In this document: positions 33,153 to 42,926 of the stretch, piece by piece | How positions within the stretch are numbered: position 1 is the first letter of the stretch | Layout of the letters: the number at the start of each line of letters is the position of its first letter | DNA from: Sinorhizobium saheli | GTDB taxonomy: Bacteria; Pseudomonadota; Alphaproteobacteria; Rhizobiales; Rhizobiaceae | Assembly: GCF_001651875.1 (NCBI RefSeq) | Contig: NZ_LNQB01000102.1 | Coordinates: 1 to 64,000, forward strand | DNA length: 64,000 nt | Direction: 5' to 3' | Program-made: the position numbers and the translations under genes | Notes under the pieces: generated by a model | What the model saw: only the letters and a program-made list of their open reading frames with translations | Databases searched by the model: none | Told to the model about the DNA's origin: nothing

Positions 33153-34259
33153 TCAGATATCCAGCGTCATGACGACCGGACAATGATCGGAAGCCTTCGG
33201 ACGGTCCCAGCCGGTACGCGGATAACGCTCCACCTCCTGGCCCGCGGGGAAGATCGTGCGGTAGGGCTGCCCGGCGCGGATGATCTCGGGCACCCGGGTC
33301 GCATTGCGGCGGGCAAGCGCCGGCGACAACCAGATGTAGTCTAGCTGGCAGAGATGCCGCTCTGCCGGCCCGCGGCTGTGGAAAAGGGTCCAGCGGTCGA
33401 GGACCGGGCGCCGCGACATCGGGTTTTCGACGAAGCCGTCGTGGCTGAGGATATCGAGCGCACTCGCCGCCTCCTCGCGCGGGACGAATTCATAGCCGTT
33501 GCGCCGGTCGCCGAGGATGTCCACCTTTTCCTGGTAATCGTTCATGTCACCACAGATGGCAAACATCTTGTCCGCCGTATGGCCGCGACCGAAACGGCTC
33601 TCGATGATACGGCGCACGGCTTTCGCCTCGGCGACCCGCAGGGCCATGGTCGCCTGCCGGCCGTCAAGCCCTTCGCGGGCTGGCCCCATGGACTTGAAAT
33701 GGACGACATAGAGTGTCAGCGGCCGCCCACCGATCCTCAAGTCCACCTCCAGGCAGTCGCGCTTGAAGATGCGGTCGCCGGGCCGGTTCGTCACCGCCAG
33801 TTCGTCGGTGAAAAGGTCGAGATCGTCATAGGTGAGCGCCGCATGGCTCTTCACTTCCAGGCACTCGATCTTCTGGCCGTCGCGGGTCTCCTCCCGCATC
33901 AGGACGGCCACATCTATGCCGCGCGAATCGTTGCCCTCGATCAGATATTTCTGGCGATAGCCATTGCCCACCATCCGGAAAAGATAGCCGTATTCGAAGG
34001 CTTGCAGCGCCGCCATGCTGTCTGCCTCCTGCAGGCAGAGGATATCGGCATCGCAGTCGGCGATCGCCAACGCCGACATCTGCCGGGTGTCGTCCGTATG
34101 TGCGACGGTGCGCGCCTCCTCGAGCCGCTGATACTCCGCCTCGCTGCGAACGTCGAAGAGTCTCAGGACGCGATCCTGCTTGAGTTGATTGCGGAAGCCG
34201 GAAAAATCGAAGCGGCTAAGGAGATTCTCGATATTGAAGGTGGCAAGTCGAACCGACAT
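33153..34259 (-). CDS. Endonuclease/exonuclease/phosphatase family protein
   Basis: 368 aa. Motifs in order: TFNIENL (residue 7), CLQEAD (76) with the metal-binding Glu, VVHFKSMG (about 187), CGDMNDYQEK (238) and SDHCPVVM at the C-terminus with the catalytic Asp-His. This is a Mg-dependent phosphoesterase fold; substrates range from DNA to lipids, and no export signal is present. The stop is two bases from the start of the Nudix gene, suggesting a two-gene unit. Confidence 0.85.
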   Translation of the reverse strand: MSVRLATFNIENLLSRFDFSGFRNQLKQDRVLRLFDVRSEAEYQRLEEARTVAHTDDTRQMSALAIADCDADILCLQEADSMAALQAFEYGYLFRMVGNGYRQKYLIEGNDSRGIDVAVLMREETRDGQKIECLEVKSHAALTYDDLDLFTDELAVTNRPGDRIFKRDCLEVDLRIGGRPLTLYVVHFKSMGPAREGLDGRQATMALRVAEAKAVRRIIESRFGRGHTADKMFAICGDMNDYQEKVDILGDRRNGYEFVPREEAASALDILSHDGFVENPMSRRPVLDRWTLFHSRGPAERHLCQLDYIWLSPALARRNATRVPEIIRAGQPYRTIFPAGQEVERYPRTGWDRPKASDHCPVVMTLDI

Positions 34260-34463
34260 CGGGCAAATCCAGTTGAATTGCCGCGGAGATTAGAGCGGGA
34301 CGAGCAAAAGTGTAAAGCGGCAGCTCAGGTTGCCGATAACCGGACGCAGGGCGAGAGCGCGGCCCTTCGACCGGTCGCGTCCTCTTCACTGTCCCGCAGA
34401 GGGTCGCACGCCCGACCTCTCCCGGAAGCGCTCGTCCGATGCGGCTGCCCGCCGCGGCGCTCG

Positions 34464-34907
34464 CTATCGCCTGACGGCGACCACCTGTGCGCGGCTGAAA
34501 TACGACAGCTGCACGCGGCCCGACTGGTTGCCGCCGATGAGGCTCGCCGTCGACTTCGACAATTGCGAAAGTATGCCGACGTGGTAGCTCCGGCCGGCTC
34601 TGACGACGACGACGTCGCCCGGGCGGGCATAGGAAAGCTTGACCGGCGCGCCGAACCTCAACCATGAACGGGCGATGCCGAAGCTTTTCGGCGGCTGCCG
34701 GCCAGCTCTGCGGGCGACCAGTCCCATGAAATGGCCGCACCAGGGTGTGCGGGCCGGGTTGATGCCGAGCGCGGCGCGAAGCCGCCTGTTGTTCTTGACC
34801 TCATGCAGGCCGGTATATTGCTTGGCCTGGGTCAGCATGCCGGCCGAACTTGTGTCGGGCGAAGCGAAAGCGACGACCGCCGCTGCGAGAAGCGCTGCAA
34901 CTTTCAT
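34464..34907 (-). CDS. Exported NlpC/CHAP-like (TIGR02594-type) protein
   Basis: 147 aa from ATG 34907 with AAGGAGA. Signal peptide KVAALLAAAVVAFASPDTSS. The mature part matches TIGR02594: YTGLHEVKNNRRLRAALGIN, catalytic Cys in TPWCGHFMGLV, RPGDVVVVRAG, His in YHVGILSQL, and IGGNQSGRVQLSYFSR. A likely periplasmic amidase/peptidase acting on peptidoglycan or a small modifying enzyme. Full length. Confidence 0.8.
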   Translation of the reverse strand: MKVAALLAAAVVAFASPDTSSAGMLTQAKQYTGLHEVKNNRRLRAALGINPARTPWCGHFMGLVARRAGRQPPKSFGIARSWLRFGAPVKLSYARPGDVVVVRAGRSYHVGILSQLSKSTASLIGGNQSGRVQLSYFSRAQVVAVRR

Positions 34908-35076
34908 GAGTTGGGTCTCCTTGATGCGCACGCCGGACTTCATGCCGGTCATGCGCCCGCCTCTTCGTCTCCGTCCATTGCGGGAAATTCGCCCTTCCAC
35001 CGTGCGCAGTTTTTTGCGCGCACGAAGCCGCCCGCGTTCAGCCAACATTCTGAACGCGGTTAAAAAGCTAAGGAAT

Positions 35077-35254
35077 CAAAGGGCTAGAGCGTCCTTGAAA
35101 TCTCGGCGAGCACCACTCGGCAGCGCTGTGCATCCCTTTCGGATGCACAGACGTTGCGGCATGGCCTTATCCTTTCGACCGATCCCGATCGAAGGAGCCA
35201 TGCGAGCAACACCCGCCTTCGCAAAAACGCACGAAAGACGCTCTAGCGCTTTGA
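35077..35254. repeat. MITE-like element with 20-bp inverted ends
   Basis: The ends TCAAAGGGCTAGAGCGTCCT and its near-complement (18 of 20) enclose about 140 bases with two more palindromes (TGCATCC...GGATGCA and a CGATC-centred one). No coding content. The gap 34908-35591 otherwise shows nothing. Confidence 0.55.
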
Positions 35255-35591
35255 GGCCGCCCTTCGCCAACCGCCGAAACCTCCCGTTTCGGTTCGACGA
35301 TGCAGCCCGCCTGCGAACGGCAATGGCCGTGCCCCCAACCTGATGGCGTTCGCTTTACGAAACCTGGAATTCCCCTGCCAGCCGGTGGATAGCGGCGAGA
35401 CTTTGCCGGCGAGGTGGAGCGAAATTGTGGCGAAGGCCGTTTGTCTTGCGCGAAAGCGCGACTTCATCGGCCGATTTGCCTGTTTTGTGCCGGAAATGGC
35501 GCGTTTTCGACGGGCTTGAAGGTCCCCGATGCGTGTCGCCGAACCTCCGTGTCCTGCCGATGCCTCGGCGGCCGAATGCTCAAGACCAGCT

Positions 35592-36926
35592 TCAGCGCAC
35601 CAGCCGGATGATGCCCGGATAGTTGAAATGCGTGTTCGCCAACTGGCTGCTGCAATCCATCTTGAACGTGCTGTTGCCGGTCAGGGTGATTTCCTGCGCG
35701 ATCAGCCTGATACACTCGCCGCTTGTCGTACCGTTGCCCGAATATTGCAGTTCGGCGGAATCGGGCAGGTAGACGATCCCGGTCAGCGACGACATGCTGT
35801 TGCCGTTGATGATGGCGGATTTGGCGTTGCCATGTGCTGCGACGATGGAGAAGCCGGCCCAGTCGCCCTCGAGCGAAGGCGAGATGTTGAACGTGGCACC
35901 GCCGTTGATCTTGACTGCCGCATTGTTCATCAGGAAGAAGGTAACGCCTTCGCCGCTCACGACCGTCTGGCTGCCGAGTTCCAGCAGACCGCCGTCGATA
36001 ATGTAGTCGCCCGGCTCGAGCTTGACGGCGCCCTTGAATTCGAGGCTTGCATAGGTTCCGGGCTTGAGGGTCACCACGTAGCCGTCGGCGTTCTTGGGTG
36101 TCTTGCCGGTGCCGTTGCAATCGCCGTTGCCGCCGCCGCCGGCGACGAAGTTCTGGCCGCAACCGGAAAGGTCGATCCGGGTCGAGGTCTTCGGCAGCAC
36201 TTTGCCGGCGAACGGGTCGGAGATGCGCGGCGATCCCTCGACCGCACTCGGACAGGCCAGTTCGATGGCTTGCGTCGAGCCGTAGATGCCGCCGGCCGCA
36301 TAAAGACATTCGGCCTTGAGCGTCCCCGTCCCGCCGATATAGATCGATTGGTCGTCGTTGGAATTCGAGAGGACCGCGCAGCCGGTGAGGTCTGCCGCCG
36401 CGCTGCCGCTGACCTCGAACGCACGGTCCGCGGTGTGGTGGAGCGCCAGGATGCAAGCCTCGGCTCCGGCCGTTCGCGTGGCAACAGCCTGGCGCCGGAT
36501 TTGCAGCGGCAGGCGCTCGAGGAAAAGCGGCTTGTATTCGAAGTTGAACGCGGCCGCGGCCGTGTCCTCGTTTACGCTTCGCGTGAAATCCACCGACAAC
36601 GCGACCGTGGCCGGATCGGTGGGCGCCGCCAGGGCATCGACGACGCTTTGCTGCGGCAGGGCGTAGTTGCCCCAGAAGAATTTCTCGGCCGTCTCGTGGG
36701 CCTCGTCCTCGGTCGCTCCCTCGCCGTAGGCCCGCACGGACCCGAGCGCTGCCGCATCCAGCGCGCTCTGGATCTTTTCTGCTTCAAGGTACGCCCCGAC
36801 GAAATCGAGCGTCAGCGCGGCAGCTCCGATGATGGGAATGAACCCGATTGCGCCGAGTACGGCGAAGTTCCCATCCTCGTTGCGCACCAGCCTTCTTAGT
36901 TGCAAGCGGAATGTCGCGGCCCTCAT
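35592..36926 (-). CDS. TadG-like pilus/secretion-associated protein
   Basis: 444 aa from ATG 36926; GGGGCGAAGG precedes it. The N-terminus RLVRNEDGNFAVLGAIGFIP, GAAALTLDFVGAYLEAEKIQ and SALDAAALGS is the TadE/TadG signature (one membrane anchor followed by the D..GA..... AA.LDAAALA helix). The outer part has beta-rich segments with Cys pairs and many Gly/Asn (LSGCGQNFVAGGGGNGDCNG). Probably anchored in the inner membrane with a periplasmic domain; role in Flp pili or adhesion is inferred. Confidence 0.8.
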   Translation of the reverse strand: MRAATFRLQLRRLVRNEDGNFAVLGAIGFIPIIGAAALTLDFVGAYLEAEKIQSALDAAALGSVRAYGEGATEDEAHETAEKFFWGNYALPQQSVVDALAAPTDPATVALSVDFTRSVNEDTAAAAFNFEYKPLFLERLPLQIRRQAVATRTAGAEACILALHHTADRAFEVSGSAAADLTGCAVLSNSNDDQSIYIGGTGTLKAECLYAAGGIYGSTQAIELACPSAVEGSPRISDPFAGKVLPKTSTRIDLSGCGQNFVAGGGGNGDCNGTGKTPKNADGYVVTLKPGTYASLEFKGAVKLEPGDYIIDGGLLELGSQTVVSGEGVTFFLMNNAAVKINGGATFNISPSLEGDWAGFSIVAAHGNAKSAIINGNSMSSLTGIVYLPDSAELQYSGNGTTSGECIRLIAQEITLTGNSTFKMDCSSQLANTHFNYPGIIRLVR

Positions 36927-37080
36927 AGCCTTCGCCCCCAACAGACACCACCGCTTTACTTAAGCATTGACTAATTTACGAAGCGTTAGGAAATCCCCTC
37001 AGTTTTTAAGGAATTCTTGGAATGCTTGCGGCAGCGAGACCATCGGAGGCAATTTTTCGCCGCCGCGTTTCAAGCGTCCG

Positions 37081-37290
37081 TTACCCCTTCCAGGCCGCCT
37101 CGCTCTTCTGTTCATAATGGGTGAATGCCTTCACCAAGCCACCGAGGACTTCCGCCGAGGTTTCGAACATCGCCTTGAACTGGGGATCGTCGACCTTGGT
37201 TATGTCCTCGCGCAGATGATCTATGATGGCGTTGAGTTCGCCTTTCATCTTCTGCGTGTGATGAGCGGGATTTCCGTCGGGATGTGCCAT
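37081..37290 (-). CDS. Small conserved hypothetical protein
   Basis: 69 aa, ATG 37290 with GGAGAAG. Two amphipathic helices (MKGELNAIIDHLREDITKVD and FKAMFETSAEVLGGLVKAFT) and a charged end. Soluble. I recall similar proteins in rhizobia without a function. From 37291 to 38259 no further gene is convincing; a palindromic repeat lies in that gap. Confidence 0.65.
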   Translation of the reverse strand: MAHPDGNPAHHTQKMKGELNAIIDHLREDITKVDDPQFKAMFETSAEVLGGLVKAFTHYEQKSEAAWKG

Positions 37291-37767
37291 TGGTCTTCTC
37301 CATCGCCGTACTGGTCACATTGTCACAACGCATGGCTGTCTGGCCCGGTTCCGGTAGCGGTCGGCTGATGGCAGCATGTCCCGCGCCACCGTTGAGCCCA
37401 CGACCGGCGGATTTGGTCGTGGCGATCGATACAATCAACGCGCAAGAATCGATCGTGCTTCGTTACAGATCGCCCGCAAAAGTTACTGGACCGGAGCCGC
37501 CGATCCGGCAAATATCAGGGTGCAAATCATCGAAATGATTTCAGTATCAATTTAGATCAGAGCTCGCCGAATGGTGGGCTCTGATTGGGAGAGCAACCCG
37601 GGTCGAGCGAGCGGCGGCGCCCGGGCGGATGCTGAATTGATATGGCCCGAAACCCATTAACTGCGGGCGCAACGTTTCTGTCGTTAACTGTGATAGGCAA
37701 TGTTTCGCCGCGAATTTTCAGGGCCCGCTGCCGACGGCGGGTCCTGTGTTGTTTAGGGGATTTGCGG

Positions 37768-37856
37768 TACCTGGCGTCGCACAAACACGGCAAAGACGAG
37801 CGGGCAGCGGTGGCGCGAACGCATGTGAGCTGGCCGCTCCAGGCGTGCGTGCAGCC
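37768..37856 (+). repeat. RIME-like repeat, copy 2
   Basis: Blocks GGCGTCGCACAAACACGGCA and GGTGGCGCGAACGCATGTGA, ending CCGCTCCAGGC, in the same order as at 21713 and 54438. Sits alone in a 970-base gap. Confidence 0.65.
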
Positions 37857-38259
37857 CTCCCCAGCGTGCGGCTGCGAAAGCCCTTGTGACAGCAGGCCGG
37901 CATAGCCCCTGCGGCGACAGGAACGCCGCTTCAACCGGGCGGCAGCATTCGTCGAGCACGTCGTCCATGCGCTTCCCCTAATGGACACCCATCTCAGCCG
38001 TTGCTAGTGTTCACAAGCGGGATCGGGAAACGCGCGGGAGGGCTTTCGTGGACAACCCGCATCTCACGTCTCATGCATGTCGCCCCAAGACTGGGCAGCG
38101 ACCTTGGGGCAGCGACATGCATAAAAACAGGGACCTGCGGCGCGGCGCGCGACGACGTGCCGCCACGCGCCTTCGGGGCCGGGAGCAGGGTAACGCGGGC
38201 GATTTGCGGCCGCGTCCCGGCGGAGGCTTGATCCGGATCGGGTGGCTTGGGGGTTAGGG

Positions 38260-40032
38260 ATGAGGCGGCTGGCAGCGATCCTTGACGCGGACATCGTCGG
38301 TTACAGCCGGTTGATGGGGCTCGACGAGGCCGGCACGTTCCAGGCGCTGAAAGCCTGCCGCAACACCTTCATCCTGCCTGCCGTCACCGGCCATAGCGGG
38401 CGGATCGTCAAGCAGACGGGGGACGGTACGCTTGCGGAATTCGCAAGCGTCGTCGATGCGGTCGCCTGCGCGGTCGCGATCCAGCGGACGATGCACGCGC
38501 ATGACGGAGACGGCGAAACCAGCCGCATGGAATTGCGCATCGGCGTCCATCTCGGCGACGTCATCGTCGAGGACGGGGAGATTCATGGCGACGGCGTCGT
38601 GGTTGCAAAGCTCCTCCAGGAAATGGCGCCGCCCGGCGGCATCTGCATTTCACAGCATGTCTACGATCAGATTGGCGCCAAGCTCGACTTTCCCGCGACC
38701 GAACTCGGCCGAAGAAGGCTTGGCGACATCGCCAAGCCCGTCCGTGTATGGCGATGGCTGCCGAACGAGACGCCGGAGGTCCCCGCTCCGGCAACTCCTG
38801 CGCAGGCGCGCGCACTCGCGGACTACAAGCGCCCGTCGGTCGCCGTTCTGCCCTTCGCCAATCTTTCGAGCGTCGGGGAACAGGAGCATTTCTCCGACGG
38901 CTTCACCGAGGAGCTGATCGCCACGCTCGCCCGCTGCCGCTGGCTGCGTGTCGTCTCTCGGAACTCCTCCTTCACGTACAAGGGCATGGCCGTCGACGTC
39001 AGGAAGGTCGCCGAAGACCTTGGCGTCAAATATGTGATCGAGGGAAGCGTCCGCCGCTCGGCCGACCGCATCCGCATCACGGCGCAACTGCTGAGCGGAG
39101 AAAGCGGCACGCTGCTCTGGGCCGAGCGCTATGACCGCACCCTCGACGACATCTTCGTCTTGCAGGACGAGATCGCGGGCCAGATCACCGGCACCGTGCA
39201 ACCGGAACTCGGCATGATCGAGTTCGCCGCGCTGCGCGGCCAGACGGCCGCCGACATGGATGCCTGGAATATCTATCTCAAGGGCCTCTGGCACCTCTAC
39301 AAGTTCAATCTCGACGATCTGAAGATCGCCAGGACACTCTTCGAGCGAGCGATCGGTCTCGAGCCCGCCTTCGCCCAGGCCCATGCCCGGCTTGCCTATG
39401 TCCACATCCAGCTCGGCTGGTACGGCCCGCTCGAGGAACGCGCCGAGCGGATCGCCGATGCCAGCGCGCTTGCCGAAAGGGCGATTGCCCTTGACAGCCG
39501 TGAGCCGGCCGCCCATCTGGCGCTCGGTCGTGCACTGGCGCTCGGTGGCGAGCCGCTGCGCGGGATCGACCACCTGCGCCATGCGCTGCGACTAGACGCG
39601 AGCTTTGCCCAGGCTCATTTCGCGCTCGGCCAGGCGCTCTGCTACGTCGATCGGCCGGAGGACGGCATCGTCGAGATCGGCGAGGCGTTCCGGCTGAGCC
39701 CCCGGGACCCGCACCTGTGGACCTTCCACAACATGCTGGCGATCGCCCACTACCAGTCGGGCCGGCTTGACGAGTCCGCCGCGGCCGCCCGCGCATCGCT
39801 GCGCCAGGTGAATGCCACCTTCTGGCCGGCCATGGTGCTGACGGCCGCTCTCGGCGCCGAAGGGCGCACGGAGGAAGCGCGCGCCGCGGTTGCCGCACTC
39901 CTGCACCGCCGGCCGGACATGACGCTCGAGAAGGCGCGCGCGGAATTCTATTTCGGCAGCATCCCGGCAATGTCGGAGGAATTCATCGATCGCTTCGTCG
40001 AGGACCTGCGCAACGCCGGCGTGCCGGAGTGA
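38260..40032 (+). CDS. Class III adenylate/guanylate cyclase with TolB-like and TPR parts
   Basis: 590 aa from ATG 38260 (GGGGGTTAGGG upstream). Residues 1-165: cyclase domain with the metal-binding Asp in LDADIVGYSRLMG and in TGDGTLAEF. About 190-300: TolB-like segment (RPSVAVLPFANLSSVGEQEH, FSDGFTEELIATLARCRWLR, YVIEGSVRRSADRIRITAQL). From 330: TPR-type helices (LARTLFERAIGLEPAFAQAH pattern, repeated). Known architecture in Sinorhizobium, which has many such cyclases. Makes cAMP or cGMP in response to an unknown signal; cytoplasmic. Confidence 0.85.
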   Translation: MRRLAAILDADIVGYSRLMGLDEAGTFQALKACRNTFILPAVTGHSGRIVKQTGDGTLAEFASVVDAVACAVAIQRTMHAHDGDGETSRMELRIGVHLGDVIVEDGEIHGDGVVVAKLLQEMAPPGGICISQHVYDQIGAKLDFPATELGRRRLGDIAKPVRVWRWLPNETPEVPAPATPAQARALADYKRPSVAVLPFANLSSVGEQEHFSDGFTEELIATLARCRWLRVVSRNSSFTYKGMAVDVRKVAEDLGVKYVIEGSVRRSADRIRITAQLLSGESGTLLWAERYDRTLDDIFVLQDEIAGQITGTVQPELGMIEFAALRGQTAADMDAWNIYLKGLWHLYKFNLDDLKIARTLFERAIGLEPAFAQAHARLAYVHIQLGWYGPLEERAERIADASALAERAIALDSREPAAHLALGRALALGGEPLRGIDHLRHALRLDASFAQAHFALGQALCYVDRPEDGIVEIGEAFRLSPRDPHLWTFHNMLAIAHYQSGRLDESAAAARASLRQVNATFWPAMVLTAALGAEGRTEEARAAVAALLHRRPDMTLEKARAEFYFGSIPAMSEEFIDRFVEDLRNAGVPE

Positions 40033-40159
40033 TGCCTTGTTGGCACGTCCGCCCCTTCACCCGCCTGCCGGGATGATCTCTTAAGGCGCACGCTTGCCCC
40101 ACCCGGCCTGCGCCACCTTCTCCCCGTCCTCACGAGGGACGCGCGGCGCCGCCCCAGTA

Positions 40160-40193
40160 CCTCTCCCCGCGAGCGCCCGCGTGCGGGGAGAGG
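40160..40193. repeat. GC-rich palindrome between convergent genes
   Basis: CCTCTCCCCGC and GCGGGGAGAGG form an 11-bp perfect stem. The surrounding bases (ACCTTCTCCCCGTCC just before) are another stem arm of the same kind, which I recognise as a frequent intergenic palindrome in rhizobia. It may end both the cyclase and the ftsZ2 transcripts. Confidence 0.6.
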
Positions 40194-40254
40194 GTTAGGG
40201 TGAAGGGCAAATCCCGCTGCCCGAGCGCTGCGGAACTTATCGTATCGCGCCCGC

Positions 40255-41286
40255 CTATTGCAGCGTACGCACCGGCGCCGGCTGGCCGTTCATCGCCTCC
40301 GGTGGCGCCGTCTCGGCGCCGCGGTTGCTGTCGAGGCCGGTCGCCACGACGGAGACGCGGAAGGTTCCGTCGAGCTCGCGGTCGAAGATCGCGCCGACGA
40401 CGATGTCGGCCTCGTCATAGACTTCCTCGCGGATGCGGGTCGCCGCCTCGTCCACCTCGAAGAGCGTCATGTCCATGCCGCCCGAAATCGACACGAGCAC
40501 GCCCTTGGCGCCGCGCATCGACACTTCGTCGAGCAGCGGGTTGGCGATCGCCGCCTCCGCCGCCATCATCGCCCTGCCCTCGCCGGCCGCCTCGCCAGTG
40601 CCCATCATCGCCCGGCCCATGCCCTTCATCACCGTCTTCACGTCGGCGAAATCGAGGTTCATCAGGCCCTCCTTGACGATGAGGTCGGTGATGCAGCTGA
40701 CGCCGGAATAGAGCACCCGGTCGGCGATCATGAAGGCGTCGGCGAAGGTGGTCTTGGCATCGGCGATACGGAAGAGGTTCTGGTTGGGAATGACGATGAC
40801 GGTGTCGGCGCTTTCGCGCAGCCGCTCGATGCCGAGCTCCGCCGTCTGCAGGCGCCGCCGGCCCTCGAAGCTGAACGGCTTGGTGACGACCGCGACCGTC
40901 AGGATGCCCGCCCGCCGCGCCGCCTCGGCGATTACGGGTGCCGCCCCGGTACCGGTGCCGCCGCCCATGCCGGCGGTGACGAAGCACATATGCGTGCCGC
41001 CGAGATGGTCCATGATCTCGTCGATCGATTCCTGCGCCGCCGCATTGCCGATGTCCGGCACCGAGCCGGCGCCGAGACCTTCGGTGATGGCGGCGCCGAG
41101 CTGGATCCGCCGCGCCGCCTTCGACATCGACAGCGCCTGCGCATCCGTGTTGGCGGCGATGAAATCCACGCCCTGCAGGTTTTCCGCGATCATGTTGTTG
41201 ATCGCATTGCCGCCGCCGCCGCCGACGCCGATGACAGTGATCTTAGGACGCATCTCGGTGATGATCGGCTTCTTGTACTCTGTCAT
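40255..41286 (-). CDS. ftsZ2: Second FtsZ, short form (FtsZ2)
   Basis: 343 aa, ATG 41286 with AAGGAGAAG. GTPase fold of Fts[28 protein letters not shown], tubulin signature [11 protein letters not shown] at about 105, and the T7 loop region [15 protein letters not shown]. After the GTPase domain it ends within 20 residues ([16 protein letters not shown]), without the long linker and the conserved C-terminal peptide that binds FtsA/ZipA. This is the shape described for the second FtsZ of Sinorhizobium meliloti. It can probably bind GTP and polymerise but cannot tether to the membrane in the usual way. Confidence 0.9.
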   Translation of the reverse strand: MTEYKKPIITEMRPKITVIGVGGGGGNAINNMIAENLQGVDFIAANTDAQALSMSKAARRIQLGAAITEGLGAGSVPDIGNAAAQESIDEIMDHLGGTHMCFVTAGMGGGTGTGAAPVIAEAARRAGILTVAVVTKPFSFEGRRRLQTAELGIERLRESADTVIVIPNQNLFRIADAKTTFADAFMIADRVLYSGVSCITDLIVKEGLMNLDFADVKTVMKGMGRAMMGTGEAAGEGRAMMAAEAAIANPLLDEVSMRGAKGVLVSISGGMDMTLFEVDEAATRIREEVYDEADIVVGAIFDRELDGTFRVSVVATGLDSNRGAETAPPEAMNGQPAPVRTLQ

Positions 41287-41545
41287 GGCTCTTCTCCTTG
41301 GGCAGTTCCCGCTGGGCGGGAAGCTGCGATCGAAAGCGGTGCGGCGCGAATCAGGCGCTTCCAGTCTAGGAATTCAAAAAAGCCAGGGAGAGGGCAAGAG
41401 GGGCAAAAACAAGGCAAGTCCACAGCTACGTGCGAGGCAGCCGGACCGTCTCCTTAATGGCTGAAGCCAGTCCCATGCGTCGAGGAACAAGGAGACGTCC
41501 TTCCACGTTCAAACTGCGTCCTTCATCAATGCGGGAGTGGCTGCG

Positions 41546-41740
41546 ATGGGTGTCGATCAGGCCCCGACGAAAAGAGGCAGGAAATCCGCGCGCGACTTGC
41601 ACGAGAGCACCGCGAAAGAAGAGAAAAAGGTCGAGGCGCAGAAGGGGTCGGATCTCGCCAAAGGCGCCGATCGCTTCGAGGAGCGTTCCCGAAGCTCGGA
41701 CGGCAGGAGCGCGGGCGCGAAGCAGAAGCCCAAGCGGTAG
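41546..41740 (+). CDS. Small charged hypothetical protein
   Basis: 64 aa from ATG 41546 with GGGAG. Extremely hydrophilic (PTKRGRKSARDLHESTAKEE, KVEAQKGSDLAKGADRFEER) and likely unordered. Divergent from ftsZ2 with a 260-base gap. No family recognised; the frame could be chance, but ribosome site and composition favour a gene. Confidence 0.45.
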   Translation: MGVDQAPTKRGRKSARDLHESTAKEEKKVEAQKGSDLAKGADRFEERSRSSDGRSAGAKQKPKR

Positions 41741-41988
41741 ACCGTCCAGTCAGGCAACGCCGCGCTCTTAATGTTTCACCGATGCCGGCGCAGTATAACG
41801 CCGGCGCATCGCTTCTGTCTCTGCCGGCTCTCCGCGGACGAGAGCGAACGATCCTCTTCGATCCCCGCGGTTTCCTCGGCGAGTCCCGGATCGCCGATGC
41901 GCTCGGCAAACCTTTTTGAAGAGCCGCCCGCTCTGAAATGATGCTCCCAGGTCTCGCCTTCGGCTGTCTGCAGCAAGGGCGCGAAGGT

Positions 41989-42678
41989 TCATTTCGTTCT
42001 GCCAACGAGCGTATATTCGCGCTCGATGACATGGGCGATCAGTTCCTCGACACCGGTACCCCTCTCTCCTTCGAGAACGAGATCGGCGGTATCCTTCAGC
42101 GCCGGCAGCGCGTTCGCCACGGCGGCGCCGCACCCGCACATCCGGAGCAGCGCGTGGTCGTTCTCCGCATCGCCCACGGCCACGACGTTCAGCATGGAAA
42201 GCTGCATCTCTTTCAGGGCCGATTTGAGACCCGTCGCCTTGTTGACCCCGGTCGGAAGCACCATGACGGCGCCTTTGTTGAAGATGATCTCGAGTTCGAG
42301 GCCAAGCTCGTTGATCGCTTCGAGCGCGGCGGCTTGATGAGGTTCCCAGGTCGCGACGATGGAGCGTCCGACCGATATGTTGTCGACGCCCTTCTGCCTC
42401 AGCCGTGCAACGAACCCCGGCGGCGGCGCCGGTGCAATCACCTTCTCTTCATCCGTGTCGGGCGAATAGAGAACGGCGCCGTTTTCCGCAACCACCTTGT
42501 CGAAAAGATGCATTTGCGGGAAGACCCGCTTGAGGTCCTGCAGCTCACGTCCCGTAACGAGCAATAGCTTGCGCCCAGTCTCCTTCAGCTTCTTCAGCGA
42601 TTCCAGAGTTTCCGGCCGGACAGTGCCATGGTCGGCCAGGGTTCCATCATAGTCCGTCGCAAGGGCCATGAAATACAT
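41989..42678 (-). CDS. HAD-superfamily hydrolase, Cof type
   Basis: 229 aa. Catalytic motif I LATDYDGTLADHG, motif II LLLVTGRE, motif III Lys in NKATGLKSAL, and motif IV VVAVGDAENDHALL. The C2-type cap lies in between. Such enzymes remove phosphate from sugar phosphates or nucleotides. Start at ATG 42678 has GGAGG; ATG 42669 is possible. Complete, so active. Confidence 0.85.
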   Translation of the reverse strand: MYFMALATDYDGTLADHGTVRPETLESLKKLKETGRKLLLVTGRELQDLKRVFPQMHLFDKVVAENGAVLYSPDTDEEKVIAPAPPPGFVARLRQKGVDNISVGRSIVATWEPHQAAALEAINELGLELEIIFNKGAVMVLPTGVNKATGLKSALKEMQLSMLNVVAVGDAENDHALLRMCGCGAAVANALPALKDTADLVLEGERGTGVEELIAHVIEREYTLVGRTK

Positions 42679-42764
42679 GAGCGCGCAGCCTCCGTCGCGG
42701 AGCGGTCGCCGTCACCTTCTGGTCAACGTGCGACCCTCCAGCGCCGCGCGCCTTATCAGATGTG

Positions 42765-42840
42765 CACAGGTCGCGGCAGTACGTTGATCTGCATGTCTTT
42801 GTCCGTCAATCGAGGTCGATTTAAGGAGAAATGCAGCAGG
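42765..42840 (-). repeat. Palindromic intergenic repeat, family B, copy 2
   Basis: Contains TGCATGTCTTTGTCCGTCAA and TCGAGGTCGATTTAAGGAG, the reverse complement of blocks at 28350-28400. Located between the HAD and DUF457 genes. Confidence 0.55.
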
Positions 42841-42926
42841 GCTGGTTGGTTGCGCAAACCAGCGACCGCCACTCTGGTCAGTCACCTCCGACCACCGGAT
42901 CGTTTCGCCCCTGGTTCACGTACGCC

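Noticed and set aside
41776-41976. 66-codon minus frame after the HAD gene
   Set aside because: Starts at TTG with no ribosome site, with no family pattern and unusual Arg/Ser composition.
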